Origin: Candidatus Gemmiger excrementigallinarum
Lineage (GTDB): Bacteria; Bacillota; Clostridia; Oscillospirales; Ruminococcaceae
DNA length: 64,000 bases
NCBI GenBank assembly: GCA_019116445.1
Contig: DXBP01000002.1
Coordinates: forward strand, 1 to 64,000
Reading direction: 5' to 3'
Shown here: in pieces, positions 9,362-18,446 of the stretch
How the letters are laid out: the number at the start of each line of letters is the position of its first letter
Position numbering within the stretch: the stretch's first letter is position 1
Translations under genes and position numbers: made by a program
The notes under the pieces: generated by a model
What the model was told of the DNA's origin: nothing
Seen by the model: the letters and a program-made list of their open reading frames with translations, nothing else
Database searches by the model: none

Positions 9362-10294
9362 TCACAGCGAAATATCATCCTGCAGGCCCAGCTGTGCCAG
9401 CAGTTCTTTGGCTGCGTTGTACCCCATTTCCTTGGTACGATTGTTGATGGCTGCTGTTTCCAGAATGACCGCCAGATTTCGACCGGGCATGACCGGAATC
9501 AGCATACTGGGAACCTTCACGCCCAGGATATCGTAATATTCGGTATCCAAACCGGTGCGGTCGTAATTTTTGGTACGGTCCCACGGTTCCAGCTGCACAA
9601 CCATTTCCACTTCTACACTGCTGCGCACCGAGCCGATACCAAAAACATGGGCCACGTTGATAATGCCGATACCGCGCAGTTCGATGAAGTGGCGGATGTT
9701 GGCCGGTGCCGTACCCAGAATACTGCGATAGGACACGCGCCGCAGTTCTACCGCATCGTCTGCAATCAGACGATGACCGCGCTTGACCAATTCGATGGCG
9801 GTTTCGCTTTTTCCGACACCGGAATCGCCTAGAATCAGAATACCTTCGCCATACACTTCCACCAGTACGCCGTGGCGTGTGATGCGCGGTGCCAGCTCCG
9901 TGTTCAGTGTGGTGATCAAAACGCCCATCAAAGCCGAGGTCATCTCGGTAGACATCAAAAGCGGCACAGAGTACTGCTTGGCATACTGCATCATCTCAGA
10001 AAGCGGCTGCATATTGCGGGTCAGAATCACAGCCGGCGGTTGGAAAGAGAACAGTTTTTCCAGCCGCATATTCCGCAAGGAAGTGGAGAGTTCTTCCAGG
10101 TAGGACATCTCCGTCAAGCCGATGATCTGGACACGGGTATTATCGAAGTTTTCATAATACCCGGCCAGCAAAATACCGGGGCGGTATACCTCAGTCGCCG
10201 TTACTTTGACCTTTTCCAGCTCACAGGGAGTATATGCCACCGTCAGATTTGCTTCCTCCGCCAATTTCGCCAGGGATACAGAGAATTCAGACAC
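9362..10294 (-). CDS. hprK: HPr kinase/phosphorylase
   Basis: Bifunctional enzyme that phosphorylates HPr on its regulatory serine with ATP when glycolytic intermediates are high and removes the phosphate with Pi, driving CcpA-dependent catabolite control. Walker A is GDSGVGKSETA; the family signature IELRGIGIINV follows. The ORF track begins at a TTG only about 11 bases from the -10 box; the GTG at 10294 is preferred because GAAAGGGG lies just upstream and gives a 310-residue protein, the usual length. First gene of the operon running to dnaE. No HPr or Crh gene is in the window. Confidence 0.95.
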   Translation of the reverse strand: MSEFSVSLAKLAEEANLTVAYTPCELEKVKVTATEVYRPGILLAGYYENFDNTRVQIIGLTEMSYLEELSTSLRNMRLEKLFSFQPPAVILTRNMQPLSEMMQYAKQYSVPLLMSTEMTSALMGVLITTLNTELAPRITRHGVLVEVYGEGILILGDSGVGKSETAIELVKRGHRLIADDAVELRRVSYRSILGTAPANIRHFIELRGIGIINVAHVFGIGSVRSSVEVEMVVQLEPWDRTKNYDRTGLDTEYYDILGVKVPSMLIPVMPGRNLAVILETAAINNRTKEMGYNAAKELLAQLGLQDDISL

Positions 10295-10334
10295 AACCAA
10301 ACGCCCCTTTCGTGAGGTATTCAATATTAGTCTT

Positions 10335-10363
10335 ATTATACCGTACCGTCCGATTTTTGTACA
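10335..10363 (-). promoter_or_regulatory. Promoter of the hprK-dnaE operon
   Basis: Minus-strand TGTACA (10358-10363), a 17-base spacer and TATAAT (10335-10340). The predicted transcript begins near 10328, just before the GTG start of hprK with its own ribosome site. Confidence 0.75.
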
Positions 10364-10384
10364 GAGGTCATAACGTTCCCTGAC

Positions 10385-10416
10385 AAAAAAAGTGCCTGCC
10401 GCAAAGCGACAGACAC
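10385..10416 (-). terminator. Terminator of the polysaccharide operon
   Basis: Minus strand: GTGTCTGTCGC pairs over 11 positions (two G-U) with GCGGCAGGCAC around a TTT loop, then seven T. It lies 8 bases after the acyltransferase stop and ends the eight-gene polysaccharide transcript. Confidence 0.9.
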
Positions 10417-10423
10417 AATTCCA

Positions 10424-11428
10424 TTATCCTCTTGCCCGCATAGCTGTAAATCCCTTTTTCAGCAGATTTTGCAGCCAAAGCAAGGCTTCTGCTGCAGCCC
10501 ATACGGCCGCCAAATAAATGAGGAACAAAAAGGCCGTATCCCGGCGGGTCAAAGCCGCCAGATCAAACTGTTCCGCCATGCGCTGAATCAAAACATGGTG
10601 TACAAGAAAGACTGCATAAGAAATCTTTGCCAATTTGGCGCAAATCGCGCGTGGCCAGGGATAGTCCAGCCATTTGGAAACGCCGGCGAGCAGTGTAAAC
10701 GCAACCACGCTGAACAAGGCACAGGTAATTTTGCTGTCAACGTTCGCCAACATAACGGTGCCTGCCGTGCAAGCCACTGCCGTAATCACCTTGTGTTTTT
10801 TCTTCATAGAAAGGTACTGCATTCCGAACAAAAATTCAAGAAGGTGAATGGCCACCAGATGCGCGTCCAGGCCCATCCAATGAATCGGCAGGCAAACAAC
10901 AAGCGCGAAGAGCCAGGTCAAAAGAGGGGCTCGCTGCAAACCGCGAGACAGCAACGGAAACAACAGATACAAAAACAGAATACTGCCCAGGAACCATTCC
11001 CCTACGCAGGCAAAGTCCATGCCTACCCAGCCGGCTGCCACTGCAAAGTTATCAAGTCCCAGGACCGTCAGAATCAGCGTTGGAGATTTGGCCGCTGCGT
11101 AATAGCCCGGCTTCGCAAGGAATCGCAGGGAAAAACAGATTCCCCACGCCAACCAAAACAGCGGATAAATCGCTTTGGCACGCTTTTTGTAAAACACCAA
11201 TGGGCTTTGCGTTTCCGGCACAGTCAAAGCCAACGCCGCCCCCGACACCATAAAGAACAGGGAGGAGCCAAAATCCCCCAGATAGATCCCGAAGGGCAGC
11301 ACACTGGCAAACAATTTATGCGGCAGTGTAAAATACCCCGTCACGGTCGCATTAAAATGGATGATCAAGATGGCAGCGAGTGCCACAGCGCGGATAAAGT
11401 CCAGATAGAATAACCGTTGCTTTTTAAT
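10424..11428 (-). CDS. Acyltransferase 3 family membrane protein
   Basis: Multi-pass membrane O-acyltransferase of the OafA/NeuE type, likely acetylating a surface glycan. The ORF track begins at a GTG inside the first helix, but the reading frame upstream encodes KKQRLFYLDFIRAVALAAIL, the classic family N-terminus, so the gene must start earlier. Between that block and the preceding in-frame TAA of the glycosyltransferase gene there is no ATG, GTG or TTG; an ATT at 11428, seven bases after AGGGGAG, is the best start (ATC one codon earlier is the other option). About ten hydrophobic segments; C-terminus ends LLKKGFTAMRARG. Last gene of the polysaccharide operon, 15 bases after its neighbour. 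Confidence 0.82.
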   Translation of the reverse strand: MKKQRLFYLDFIRAVALAAILIIHFNATVTGYFTLPHKLFASVLPFGIYLGDFGSSLFFMVSGAALALTVPETQSPLVFYKKRAKAIYPLFWLAWGICFSLRFLAKPGYYAAAKSPTLILTVLGLDNFAVAAGWVGMDFACVGEWFLGSILFLYLLFPLLSRGLQRAPLLTWLFALVVCLPIHWMGLDAHLVAIHLLEFLFGMQYLSMKKKHKVITAVACTAGTVMLANVDSKITCALFSVVAFTLLAGVSKWLDYPWPRAICAKLAKISYAVFLVHHVLIQRMAEQFDLAALTRRDTAFLFLIYLAAVWAAAEALLWLQNLLKKGFTAMRARG

Positions 11429-11443
11429 GATCCGACTCCCCTT

Positions 11444-12853
11444 TTATCCTTTCAGTTTGTGTTTTACAAGTCTGCCCAATTGCCGGACAACCGCAGCCGG
11501 CTCTGACGCAGCCCGGGCATACATACACAGGTGTTCTGTACGGGCAGCCGCCTGCGAAGCGCTTTCAAAAGTAGCGCTGTAATACCCATTTTGCTGGGCA
11601 AGCAATGGCAGAAGCCAAATATCCTGTATCGCCTTTCCGACGGGGATTCCCTGCGGGAAAGCCGCCCTCCGTACCAATGCCCATCCCGCACAAGGCGCGG
11701 GCGGCGGGTCTTCCCCCATAGATACGGAAACCTGTCCGGAAAGTTCTTTCCGGTTTGCCTGCCACTCCTGCCGTACAAATCGCAATGCTTCCGGCCACAA
11801 AGGCAACGCCGGACTCAGAACACCAAGCAGAGGATTTCTTTCAAACAGCGCCGCCGCCTGGGCGATCTGCTTTTCAGCACTTTGCACACTCTGGCGTAAA
11901 TACCAATCGGTAACTGTATCCCTTTCGGGGACGATCAGGCGGACCAACGCAAGACCTTGCGTCTGCAAGCTGATTGATGGATTTCCCCCATCTTCGCCCA
12001 CGATGTAGTGCCAATGCAGATTCTTTGCCAGTGAGGACAGCGGCTGCGTGCGAAGCAGTGACTGCAGGAGTGCATCCACCGGATACCCTGTACGGCCTTT
12101 GAGATATTCATACAGTTCTCTGGCCGCCAATCCATCCGTACGGCGCAGCTCATCCTCATAGGGGGTAAAAAAACTGCGGCGTTTAAAAAACGGGCAACCG
12201 CGATTTTCCAGCAGTTCCTTGGGGCAGGCCATTATGGGATTTACAAAAACAGACTTCAGATCCTCTGTCTGAACGTAGCTGTCCCAAGTATATCCCAATT
12301 CCGAAAAATACCGGGTAAAGCGCGTTTCATGGCGGATGACCGATTCTTCATAACTGCGTGGCAGCTCCATCTTCTGCCAGTAATCCCAGAAAGCATCTGC
12401 TTGCATCATATTCTGGCGAATTGCCAAAAAATGGGATTGAAGATGTTCCGGTACCTGCCCGCCAAATCGACGGCTACGCATGGCATAGTGTCGCGTCAGT
12501 CCCCAAAAATCCAACTCCGGATGCGTTTGCATGGCATCCAACATAGGCTTCAACGAGCAGACCGGTCCCGCCAGCGTGTAGTTCATGAGGATCAGTTCCT
12601 CGTAGCCAGACACCGTTTCCCGCCCCAGGGCAAGAAGGGCCTGGCGATACGCGCCTACATCAAACCCGGTATTTTCCCTTTCTATCAGTCGTAGACCCAC
12701 CCCGACAACCCAATCGCGGCTTTCCCGGGAAAGGGTGCCGTTGGTGACCAGCACCAGTTCCGCCTCCGTGCATAAAGCCCGTATCGCAAAGCGGCAGGGC
12801 TCGTCCAGCGAGCCCTGCGCATCATAGTGAAAGTAAATCACCAGCCGCTTCAT
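11444..12853 (-). CDS. RgpF-family glycosyltransferase-like protein, shortened
   Basis: Rhamnan synthesis protein F family (PF05045-like). The N-terminal 270 residues match the neighbouring 646-residue protein almost block for block: MKRL start, ENTGFDVGAY, LDFWGLT, FKRRSFF. The C-terminal part aligns with the tail of the neighbour (NPLLGVLSP against DPYLGILCP), but about 100 residues between them, holding the neighbour's ENRGRDVAAF and MHDKK motifs, are missing. 469 residues. It may transfer a sugar with the N-terminal domain alone or act as a partner. It starts three bases after the paralogue; probably a tandem duplicate that lost one domain. Confidence 0.8.
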   Translation of the reverse strand: MKRLVIYFHYDAQGSLDEPCRFAIRALCTEAELVLVTNGTLSRESRDWVVGVGLRLIERENTGFDVGAYRQALLALGRETVSGYEELILMNYTLAGPVCSLKPMLDAMQTHPELDFWGLTRHYAMRSRRFGGQVPEHLQSHFLAIRQNMMQADAFWDYWQKMELPRSYEESVIRHETRFTRYFSELGYTWDSYVQTEDLKSVFVNPIMACPKELLENRGCPFFKRRSFFTPYEDELRRTDGLAARELYEYLKGRTGYPVDALLQSLLRTQPLSSLAKNLHWHYIVGEDGGNPSISLQTQGLALVRLIVPERDTVTDWYLRQSVQSAEKQIAQAAALFERNPLLGVLSPALPLWPEALRFVRQEWQANRKELSGQVSVSMGEDPPPAPCAGWALVRRAAFPQGIPVGKAIQDIWLLPLLAQQNGYYSATFESASQAAARTEHLCMYARAASEPAAVVRQLGRLVKHKLKG

Positions 12854-12856
12854 ACA

Positions 12857-14797
12857 TCAGTCCTCATACGGGCCATGGTGCGGTCCCAGAACCGCCCGTT
12901 TGGTGGTGATCAAGCCTTTGTACACCGGTGCGGGAAGGTTATCCCGAAGCCAGTTGCGCGCATGGCGGCGCCGCGTATTGGCATAGGGTCCATACACACC
13001 AAACCAGTGCTTTTTAGCGGCAAAAGCCGTCGCCGCCGTGGAGGCCGCCCAGAACGTAGTACAGTCAAACACCCGCGCCAAAGGCCGAATCATACCGTTG
13101 GCATACGCCTGCATGGTATCATTGCGCAATGCCACAAAGGAACTGCTCATGACAACTGCCGGATAATATCCCGCTGCTTGCGCCACGAAGGGATAAATCC
13201 GCTCAATGGCATGGCTGATGGTGCCATCCTGAGGCAGCGGTTCCGGCGGAAAGTCCGTATGCTGCCAGCCATGTGCAAACAACGGCTCCAGCGCTTTTGG
13301 GCGGAACCAGAAAACACTGCCAAACGGTGCAATAGGAGATTCTTCCCCGGAAATGGGAACATCCAGCCCCAGATCTTTCATCAGCTTTTTGGTGTTCTCA
13401 AAATTGGGGCCCCAGCCGCCCGAGCACATATTCATAAAGTACAGGCCATGTGTGGGGTAGGGCGGGCACAGAATTCCCAGATACGGGTCATTTTCAAATT
13501 CGCACAGCACATTCAGCACATGGGCTGCATTTTTGCAGACGTTCTCATTGCAGACATAGCCAAAACTTGCACCGACACTGCCCGGCTTGGTCTGGATTGC
13601 CTTCTTATCATGCATAAAGCACGCGTAGTCATACGCCCGAAGTTCCGGTGCCAGGTCACACAAAAAGGCGGCAACATCCCGGCCGCGGTTTTCAACCACC
13701 CGCACCGTTACACGATGCAGGTTCCGCCCCGCAAAAGCCTTCTCGATCTGTGCCTTTTTATCCTCGCTGTTTGTAGAGATGAACACATCGGTCTGCGGCG
13801 GGAATTTCGCTGCAAAGGCAATGCTCTGATCCAGCATATCCATAAAATACAGGTGCATAGCCAGTGCGATACGCCGCTGCGCACAAAGTTCCTGCGCCTG
13901 CGCCGGATTCTGTACTGTCGGCTGGATAATCCGAGTCAGCCCAAGATTCCGGGTAAAATCATGGGGATGCATCGTGCGGATCATATTTTTCCAAATCAAA
14001 TCCAACGGATAGTCGGTTTCATCCCGCAGATAGTCGTACAATTCCCGTACGGGTTCACCGGCGGTATCATTGAGGTACGCCTCCAGCGGGTGCATAAAGC
14101 TGCGGCGTTTGAATAGCGGGCACTTTTTATCACGCAGAAGACGCACCGGACACACCAGCAACGGATAATCGGCAAACTCCTTCAGATCATCCGATTTTAC
14201 ATAGACATCCCACTTGAATCCACGGTCTGCAAACTGCTTGGTGAATACCGCTTCGTACCGCTGTACCGAATCGGTATAGCTTTCGATCATCGGCATCTCA
14301 TTCCAGTAATTTTGCAGTTCCGCACTCTGAACAAACCGCTTGCGGTACACAATGAAGTGGGACTGAATGTGCACCGGAAGGTACCGGTACAAATGCTTGC
14401 CTTTGAACGGGTTGGTTTTGGCTCCATGATGCATCGTCAGGCCCCAGAAATCAAGATCTTCGTTCCGGGCCATTTCGTCAAACATTTCCTTCAACGGGCG
14501 CACCGGTCCCATCAGGGTTGAATTGGTCATGACGATTTCGTCAAATTCCGAAAGCCGTTCCCAGCCATAGTGATCCAATGCCGTTTTATACGCCCAGACG
14601 TCCAGTCCCTTATTTTCACGCACAAGAATCTGATCGGTAAACTGTGAAAAAGCCTTGCGCCCCTGTTCGCTGAGTTTTCCGTTGCAGACAACTACCAGTT
14701 CGCTCAGGTTTTTTGCCAGGTCTACCAGGTAATAGGTAATGAAGTCATCTACATCACCGTTTTTCTCATAGAAGAAGAAGATTCCGAGTCTTTTCAT
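12857..14797 (-). CDS. Rhamnan synthesis F family glycosyltransferase
   Basis: Putative cytoplasmic glycosyltransferase building a rhamnose-containing or similar cell-wall polysaccharide. Two related halves are visible: the first has RENKGLDVWAY near residue 80, the second ENRGRDVAAF near residue 385 followed by YACFMHDKK; LDFWGLTMHHG and FKRRSFMHP lie between. 646 residues, close to streptococcal RgpF. Its ATG overlaps the epimerase stop by four bases. RgpF in Streptococcus takes part in rhamnose-glucose polymer assembly; the sugar here is not known, because no dTDP-rhamnose genes are in the window. Confidence 0.86.
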   Translation of the reverse strand: MKRLGIFFFYEKNGDVDDFITYYLVDLAKNLSELVVVCNGKLSEQGRKAFSQFTDQILVRENKGLDVWAYKTALDHYGWERLSEFDEIVMTNSTLMGPVRPLKEMFDEMARNEDLDFWGLTMHHGAKTNPFKGKHLYRYLPVHIQSHFIVYRKRFVQSAELQNYWNEMPMIESYTDSVQRYEAVFTKQFADRGFKWDVYVKSDDLKEFADYPLLVCPVRLLRDKKCPLFKRRSFMHPLEAYLNDTAGEPVRELYDYLRDETDYPLDLIWKNMIRTMHPHDFTRNLGLTRIIQPTVQNPAQAQELCAQRRIALAMHLYFMDMLDQSIAFAAKFPPQTDVFISTNSEDKKAQIEKAFAGRNLHRVTVRVVENRGRDVAAFLCDLAPELRAYDYACFMHDKKAIQTKPGSVGASFGYVCNENVCKNAAHVLNVLCEFENDPYLGILCPPYPTHGLYFMNMCSGGWGPNFENTKKLMKDLGLDVPISGEESPIAPFGSVFWFRPKALEPLFAHGWQHTDFPPEPLPQDGTISHAIERIYPFVAQAAGYYPAVVMSSSFVALRNDTMQAYANGMIRPLARVFDCTTFWAASTAATAFAAKKHWFGVYGPYANTRRRHARNWLRDNLPAPVYKGLITTKRAVLGPHHGPYED

Positions 14798-15633
14798 GTC
14801 CGTTCCTTTTCGAGAATTTGGTTGATCTTGGTAGCATCGCCCCAGGTCCCCGGGCTGTCATACGGGCGGTCAGGGAATGCGCCGTAGTCCAGTTTGATTT
14901 TGTATTGTTTTTCTTTGAGGAAGGCTTCCACGCGGTCAGCCAGCGACTGCGGCTTACCGGTGCAAACATTGATAATGCCGTTGATCTCCGTCTGTACACT
15001 GGCAGCCACGATCATATTAGCCAACTCTTCCACATCAATAAAATCATACAGATTTTTGCCGCTGGTAAAGGGGAAGGTCGCCTTCCCCTCCTCTTCGGCC
15101 TGTGCCAGTTTGGCAAAAATCGAACTGCCGTGCGCCTCATCGCCTGTAATATAATACGCACGCAGCCAATGCAGCTTGCAGGGACCATCCGCCATCGAGA
15201 GCATCAGGCTCTGCCGCAGGGCATTTTTGGCAATTCCGTACTGGCTCTGTGGTTTACAAGGCGTGCTTTCATTGATCGGGCCTTCCCAGTAACCGACCTC
15301 ATGCATGGTTCCCATGACACTAAGACACTGGAGCCCGCCTTCTACCAAATGATTCAGAAATACCACATGCGATGAAAGGTCCCGCATATGCGCCGGAGAA
15401 TTGTGACGGAATCCATCACGCCACGCCAAATGGATGCAGACGTCCGGGCTGCCCAGCTGACGGTAAACATCCCGGTCGCCGCTGAAAATCGGTACATCGC
15501 AAAACTCTGCCCGATCATCCAGTCCTTTGAAGGCAAAATCCGATGCAATCACACGGTATCCACGGTCCAGCGCATTTTTTACAACGTGGCGTCCGATGTA
15601 ACCGGCAGCGCCCGTCACCAAAATCGTTTTCAT
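14794..15633 (-). CDS. NAD-dependent epimerase/dehydratase family protein
   Basis: Extended short-chain dehydrogenase acting on a nucleotide sugar. The N-terminus MKTILVTGAAGYIGRHVV holds the Rossmann GxxGxxG NAD-binding motif. The usual YxxxK active site appears as YGIAK in QSQYGIAKNALR. 279 residues from the ATG at 15633, which has GAGGAA upstream; the track's 70-residue extension has no family resemblance and overlaps the previous gene, so it is dropped. It probably supplies or modifies a nucleotide sugar for the surrounding glycosyltransferases; epimerase, dehydratase and reductase activities cannot be told apart here. Confidence 0.87.
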   Translation of the reverse strand: MKTILVTGAAGYIGRHVVKNALDRGYRVIASDFAFKGLDDRAEFCDVPIFSGDRDVYRQLGSPDVCIHLAWRDGFRHNSPAHMRDLSSHVVFLNHLVEGGLQCLSVMGTMHEVGYWEGPINESTPCKPQSQYGIAKNALRQSLMLSMADGPCKLHWLRAYYITGDEAHGSSIFAKLAQAEEEGKATFPFTSGKNLYDFIDVEELANMIVAASVQTEINGIINVCTGKPQSLADRVEAFLKEKQYKIKLDYGAFPDRPYDSPGTWGDATKINQILEKERT

Positions 15634-15646
15634 GGCAGTTCCTCGC

Positions 15647-16660
15647 TTATTTCCTGCATTGTTTGCTTGTAAAAAGGTCGTACAGGCCCTGCATCCGAAG
15701 CTGATAGAGCAGCAGTGCCGCTGTTTTCTTTTTATTTTGCCCTGTCCCTTGCCAAAAGTCAAGTGCATGTGCACTGTATCCCGAAAGGATTTTGCGCAGT
15801 GTACGCCACGCATAGCGCCGCAACGCTGCCGGAGCGTTGGCATCCCGCAGCTGGTGCATCAAAAACGTTATGGCCTCCGCGCGGCGCAATGCCCAGACCT
15901 TGCCGCGTTCCGATTCCGGGCAGCGGCTTTGAATGGCGCTGTGCTCAGCTTCCATCCAGGGCCCCAATGCTCCGATCCTGGCCCGAAGCGCCTGCGTGGT
16001 CTGACACACGGACGTACTCTGCGCGCCCTCATAATGTCGGTAAACATTGTCAGGCAAATATACCGCACGATCCGTTTTGGCATACAAAGTCATGTTGAAG
16101 ATGAAATCTTCCAGCCCATAACGGCAGCGTTCATCAAAACGAACACCTTCCAGGATTTGCCGTCTGTACAGCGCATTCCAGACAAACTGCGGTCCGCTGT
16201 TTTGCAGAAAAGCAGCGTATCCCTCCTGCCACATCCGGCAGATCATTCCCGGTTCATGTTTCTGTTCGCGGAATTCCCCATCCGGTCCTTCCCGGTACAA
16301 CTGGTAATTGCCGCGGACTATATCCGCCTGTTCTCGCTCTGCGGTTTCATACAAACGCTGCAAGGCTCCCGGCAAAAAGGTATCGTCATCATCGCAGAAT
16401 GTAATATAATCGCCCCTCGCAACACTCAGGCCACGGTTCCGGGCAGCGCAGATCCCGGCATTTTTCTGCGAAATAACCCGGATACGGGTATCCAGCCGGG
16501 AGAGTTGATGGCAGATGGACGGTGTGTCATCTGTTGAACCGTCATCCACCAGAAGAAGCTCCATTTCTTCAAATTCCTGCGCCAGAATGGACTCCACTGC
16601 CGTCTGCAATGTGGATGCGGCGTTATATATCGGTATAATAATGCTGATCCGTATCGCCAC
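15647..16660 (-). CDS. Family 2 glycosyltransferase
   Basis: GT-A fold transferase. ISIIIPIYNAASTL at the N-terminus and LLLVDDGSTDDT bind the nucleotide; ARNRGLSVARGDYITFCDDDD contains the metal-binding acidic cluster. 337 residues; the C-terminal 100 residues are helical and specific to this protein. The start is a GTG at 16660 with AAAGGAA upstream. It lies between the HAD-like gene and the epimerase in the same operon. Donor and acceptor unknown. Confidence 0.9.
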   Translation of the reverse strand: MAIRISIIIPIYNAASTLQTAVESILAQEFEEMELLLVDDGSTDDTPSICHQLSRLDTRIRVISQKNAGICAARNRGLSVARGDYITFCDDDDTFLPGALQRLYETAEREQADIVRGNYQLYREGPDGEFREQKHEPGMICRMWQEGYAAFLQNSGPQFVWNALYRRQILEGVRFDERCRYGLEDFIFNMTLYAKTDRAVYLPDNVYRHYEGAQSTSVCQTTQALRARIGALGPWMEAEHSAIQSRCPESERGKVWALRRAEAITFLMHQLRDANAPAALRRYAWRTLRKILSGYSAHALDFWQGTGQNKKKTAALLLYQLRMQGLYDLFTSKQCRK

Positions 16661-16682
16661 GCAGCGTTCGTTCCTTTCTGAA

Positions 16683-18446
16683 TTACTTTTTCAAAGCCAG
16701 ATACAGCCGGTCATACGGAAGATGAACCGGGAACAATCTTGCCAGAAAACCGATTTTCCAACGGGCCTCGGACAGATCCTTTTTCAACATTTTGGGATGG
16801 ACCACGTACCACCGGCACGGCCTAGGGGCAGCCAATGGATAAATACCTCCATCTTCGACCGATAAATCGCCCAACAGTTCCAACTGTGTACGATCCGGGG
16901 TACGTACCATCTGTAAAAACGGTTCGATTGCCAAATCAGGGCCAATCAGAAGTTCTGCCAGAACACTCTTGCCCCAGGCACGCGCAAATGCAAGCGCACC
17001 CTGCTGAAGCTCCGCAATCACCGGTTCGACAATCGCCTTTTCTCTTTGTACTGTGATCGTTTCGCCACAGCGGTGATATCCGGCGGTGGCGCCCACATCC
17101 TGCGAAATCATTCGTTCCAGCATGGGTTGCCCCGCCCAGTACAGCCGTACTTCTTCCTGTGCCAGGGAAAGAAAGACTTTCGCGCGCTCTGATGAAAGCC
17201 TTGCACGAAGCCTCGCATCTCCCGAGAGCTGCAGCCCATTCAGACGGATACCACACAGCGCTTCCAACAGCATCTGAGTCGTCCCTCCGCTGCCAATATC
17301 CACCAGAATATCTCCGTCCTTCAAACCGCTGTTTTTCAAGTACTCCAACACCAGCAAGGCATCCTGTGGCGCCTGCAGAACCGCCAGCAGTTCTTTGAGG
17401 GACTCCGGGATTTCTCCCAGCTGTACAGCCTTCAGATCAAAACGCTTTTCCGTCCATGCTTTCGGGCAGGTTGTTCCACAATATGCGGCAATCTGCGCAC
17501 CACTTAAAACCTGCCTGGGCAATGCATACACAAGTAGTTCATACTGCCGTTTCGCCAACAGGGCCGGACATAAGCTGCGCCGTGATATTTGAAGGTATTC
17601 GGTTTTTTCGCCGGGATACATAAGGGCATAGACAATGCGCGTCAGGTACATATCCCGTGCCAAAAAGAACACCCGTGCATTTCCCTGTTCCTGGCGGCGC
17701 TGATGAATCCATTGGCAGAAAGCCACTTCCAAGGGCCCCAGCACAGAAAAACCCAACGCTCTTCCGCCATAAGGCATTCCCGACAATCGGTTCTGCACAA
17801 AAGCCCGCACCGCTCCGGAGAGGAAGTCCCTGCTCTGAACGCATCCCGGCACAGGATCTGGTGCCGGCAAATGCCACGCACGAACGCCCGCCAGTGCAGC
17901 CCCCAGGACATCGGCGCGCCAACTGTCCCCTACGAACAGAACCTGGCGGGCTTTTAATCCTGTTTCCCGCAGAAAGCGACGGAACAAACCGCCGCTTCGT
18001 TTCTGCACACCGAAAGAACAGGATACGAAACCGCCTTCCATCATATCATAGCCGCATCGAAGCAGCATCGTATGAATCTGTTCGGGCGGCAGATACATAT
18101 CCGAAATAAAATAGATACGCTTTCCTTGTGCATGCAGTTTGCGGACCGCTTCCAGAACCGGAAGATTCGGCACGGCTGCCAAAACTTCCAGCGCGCACTC
18201 ACGCGAAGGATCCTCCCCCGAAAGCGCGGGCTGTTCATAAATTTTTGCAAGCGTCACTTCCTGCTGCGCGGCAGCGCGAGCCAGCTGTTCCGCCTGAATC
18301 CGTTTTTGAGCAAATTCCTCCCCAGCAAGCCTAAAGAGATCCGTGGGCTTGTCCACATCCCGTTTGAGCAATGTGTCAAATACGTCAAATGCCACTGCAT
18401 CATAGGATGCCGCCTGGCGAACAATCGCATTTTTAATATCCATCAT
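16683..18446 (-). CDS. HAD-superfamily protein of polysaccharide clusters (COG5610-like)
   Basis: Large HAD-type protein of 587 residues. The first 200 residues form a haloacid-dehalogenase domain: VAFDVFDTLL (motif I, nucleophile and acid Asp), YFISDMYL (motif II), and LFVGDSWRADV (motif IV). The remaining 380 residues are a helical domain found with such HAD proteins in glycan clusters, containing VDIGSGGTTQ. The biochemical role is not known; phosphatase or assembly roles are guesses. The ATG at 18446 overlaps the upstream glycosyltransferase stop (ATGA), so the track's extra 14 codons are dropped. Confidence 0.8.
   Translation of the reverse strand: MMDIKNAIVRQAASYDAVAFDVFDTLLKRDVDKPTDLFRLAGEEFAQKRIQAEQLARAAAQQEVTLAKIYEQPALSGEDPSRECALEVLAAVPNLPVLEAVRKLHAQGKRIYFISDMYLPPEQIHTMLLRCGYDMMEGGFVSCSFGVQKRSGGLFRRFLRETGLKARQVLFVGDSWRADVLGAALAGVRAWHLPAPDPVPGCVQSRDFLSGAVRAFVQNRLSGMPYGGRALGFSVLGPLEVAFCQWIHQRRQEQGNARVFFLARDMYLTRIVYALMYPGEKTEYLQISRRSLCPALLAKRQYELLVYALPRQVLSGAQIAAYCGTTCPKAWTEKRFDLKAVQLGEIPESLKELLAVLQAPQDALLVLEYLKNSGLKDGDILVDIGSGGTTQMLLEALCGIRLNGLQLSGDARLRARLSSERAKVFLSLAQEEVRLYWAGQPMLERMISQDVGATAGYHRCGETITVQREKAIVEPVIAELQQGALAFARAWGKSVLAELLIGPDLAIEPFLQMVRTPDRTQLELLGDLSVEDGGIYPLAAPRPCRWYVVHPKMLKKDLSEARWKIGFLARLFPVHLPYDRLYLALKK

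Noticed and set aside
10295-10324. TTG start for hprK used by the ORF track
   Set aside because: It lies at or before any usable ribosome site, about 11 bases from the -10; the GTG at 10294 has GAAAGGGG.
15634-15843. 70-codon extension of the epimerase
   Set aside because: Overlaps the upstream glycosyltransferase gene and precedes the Rossmann start at MKTILVTG, which has its own ribosome site.
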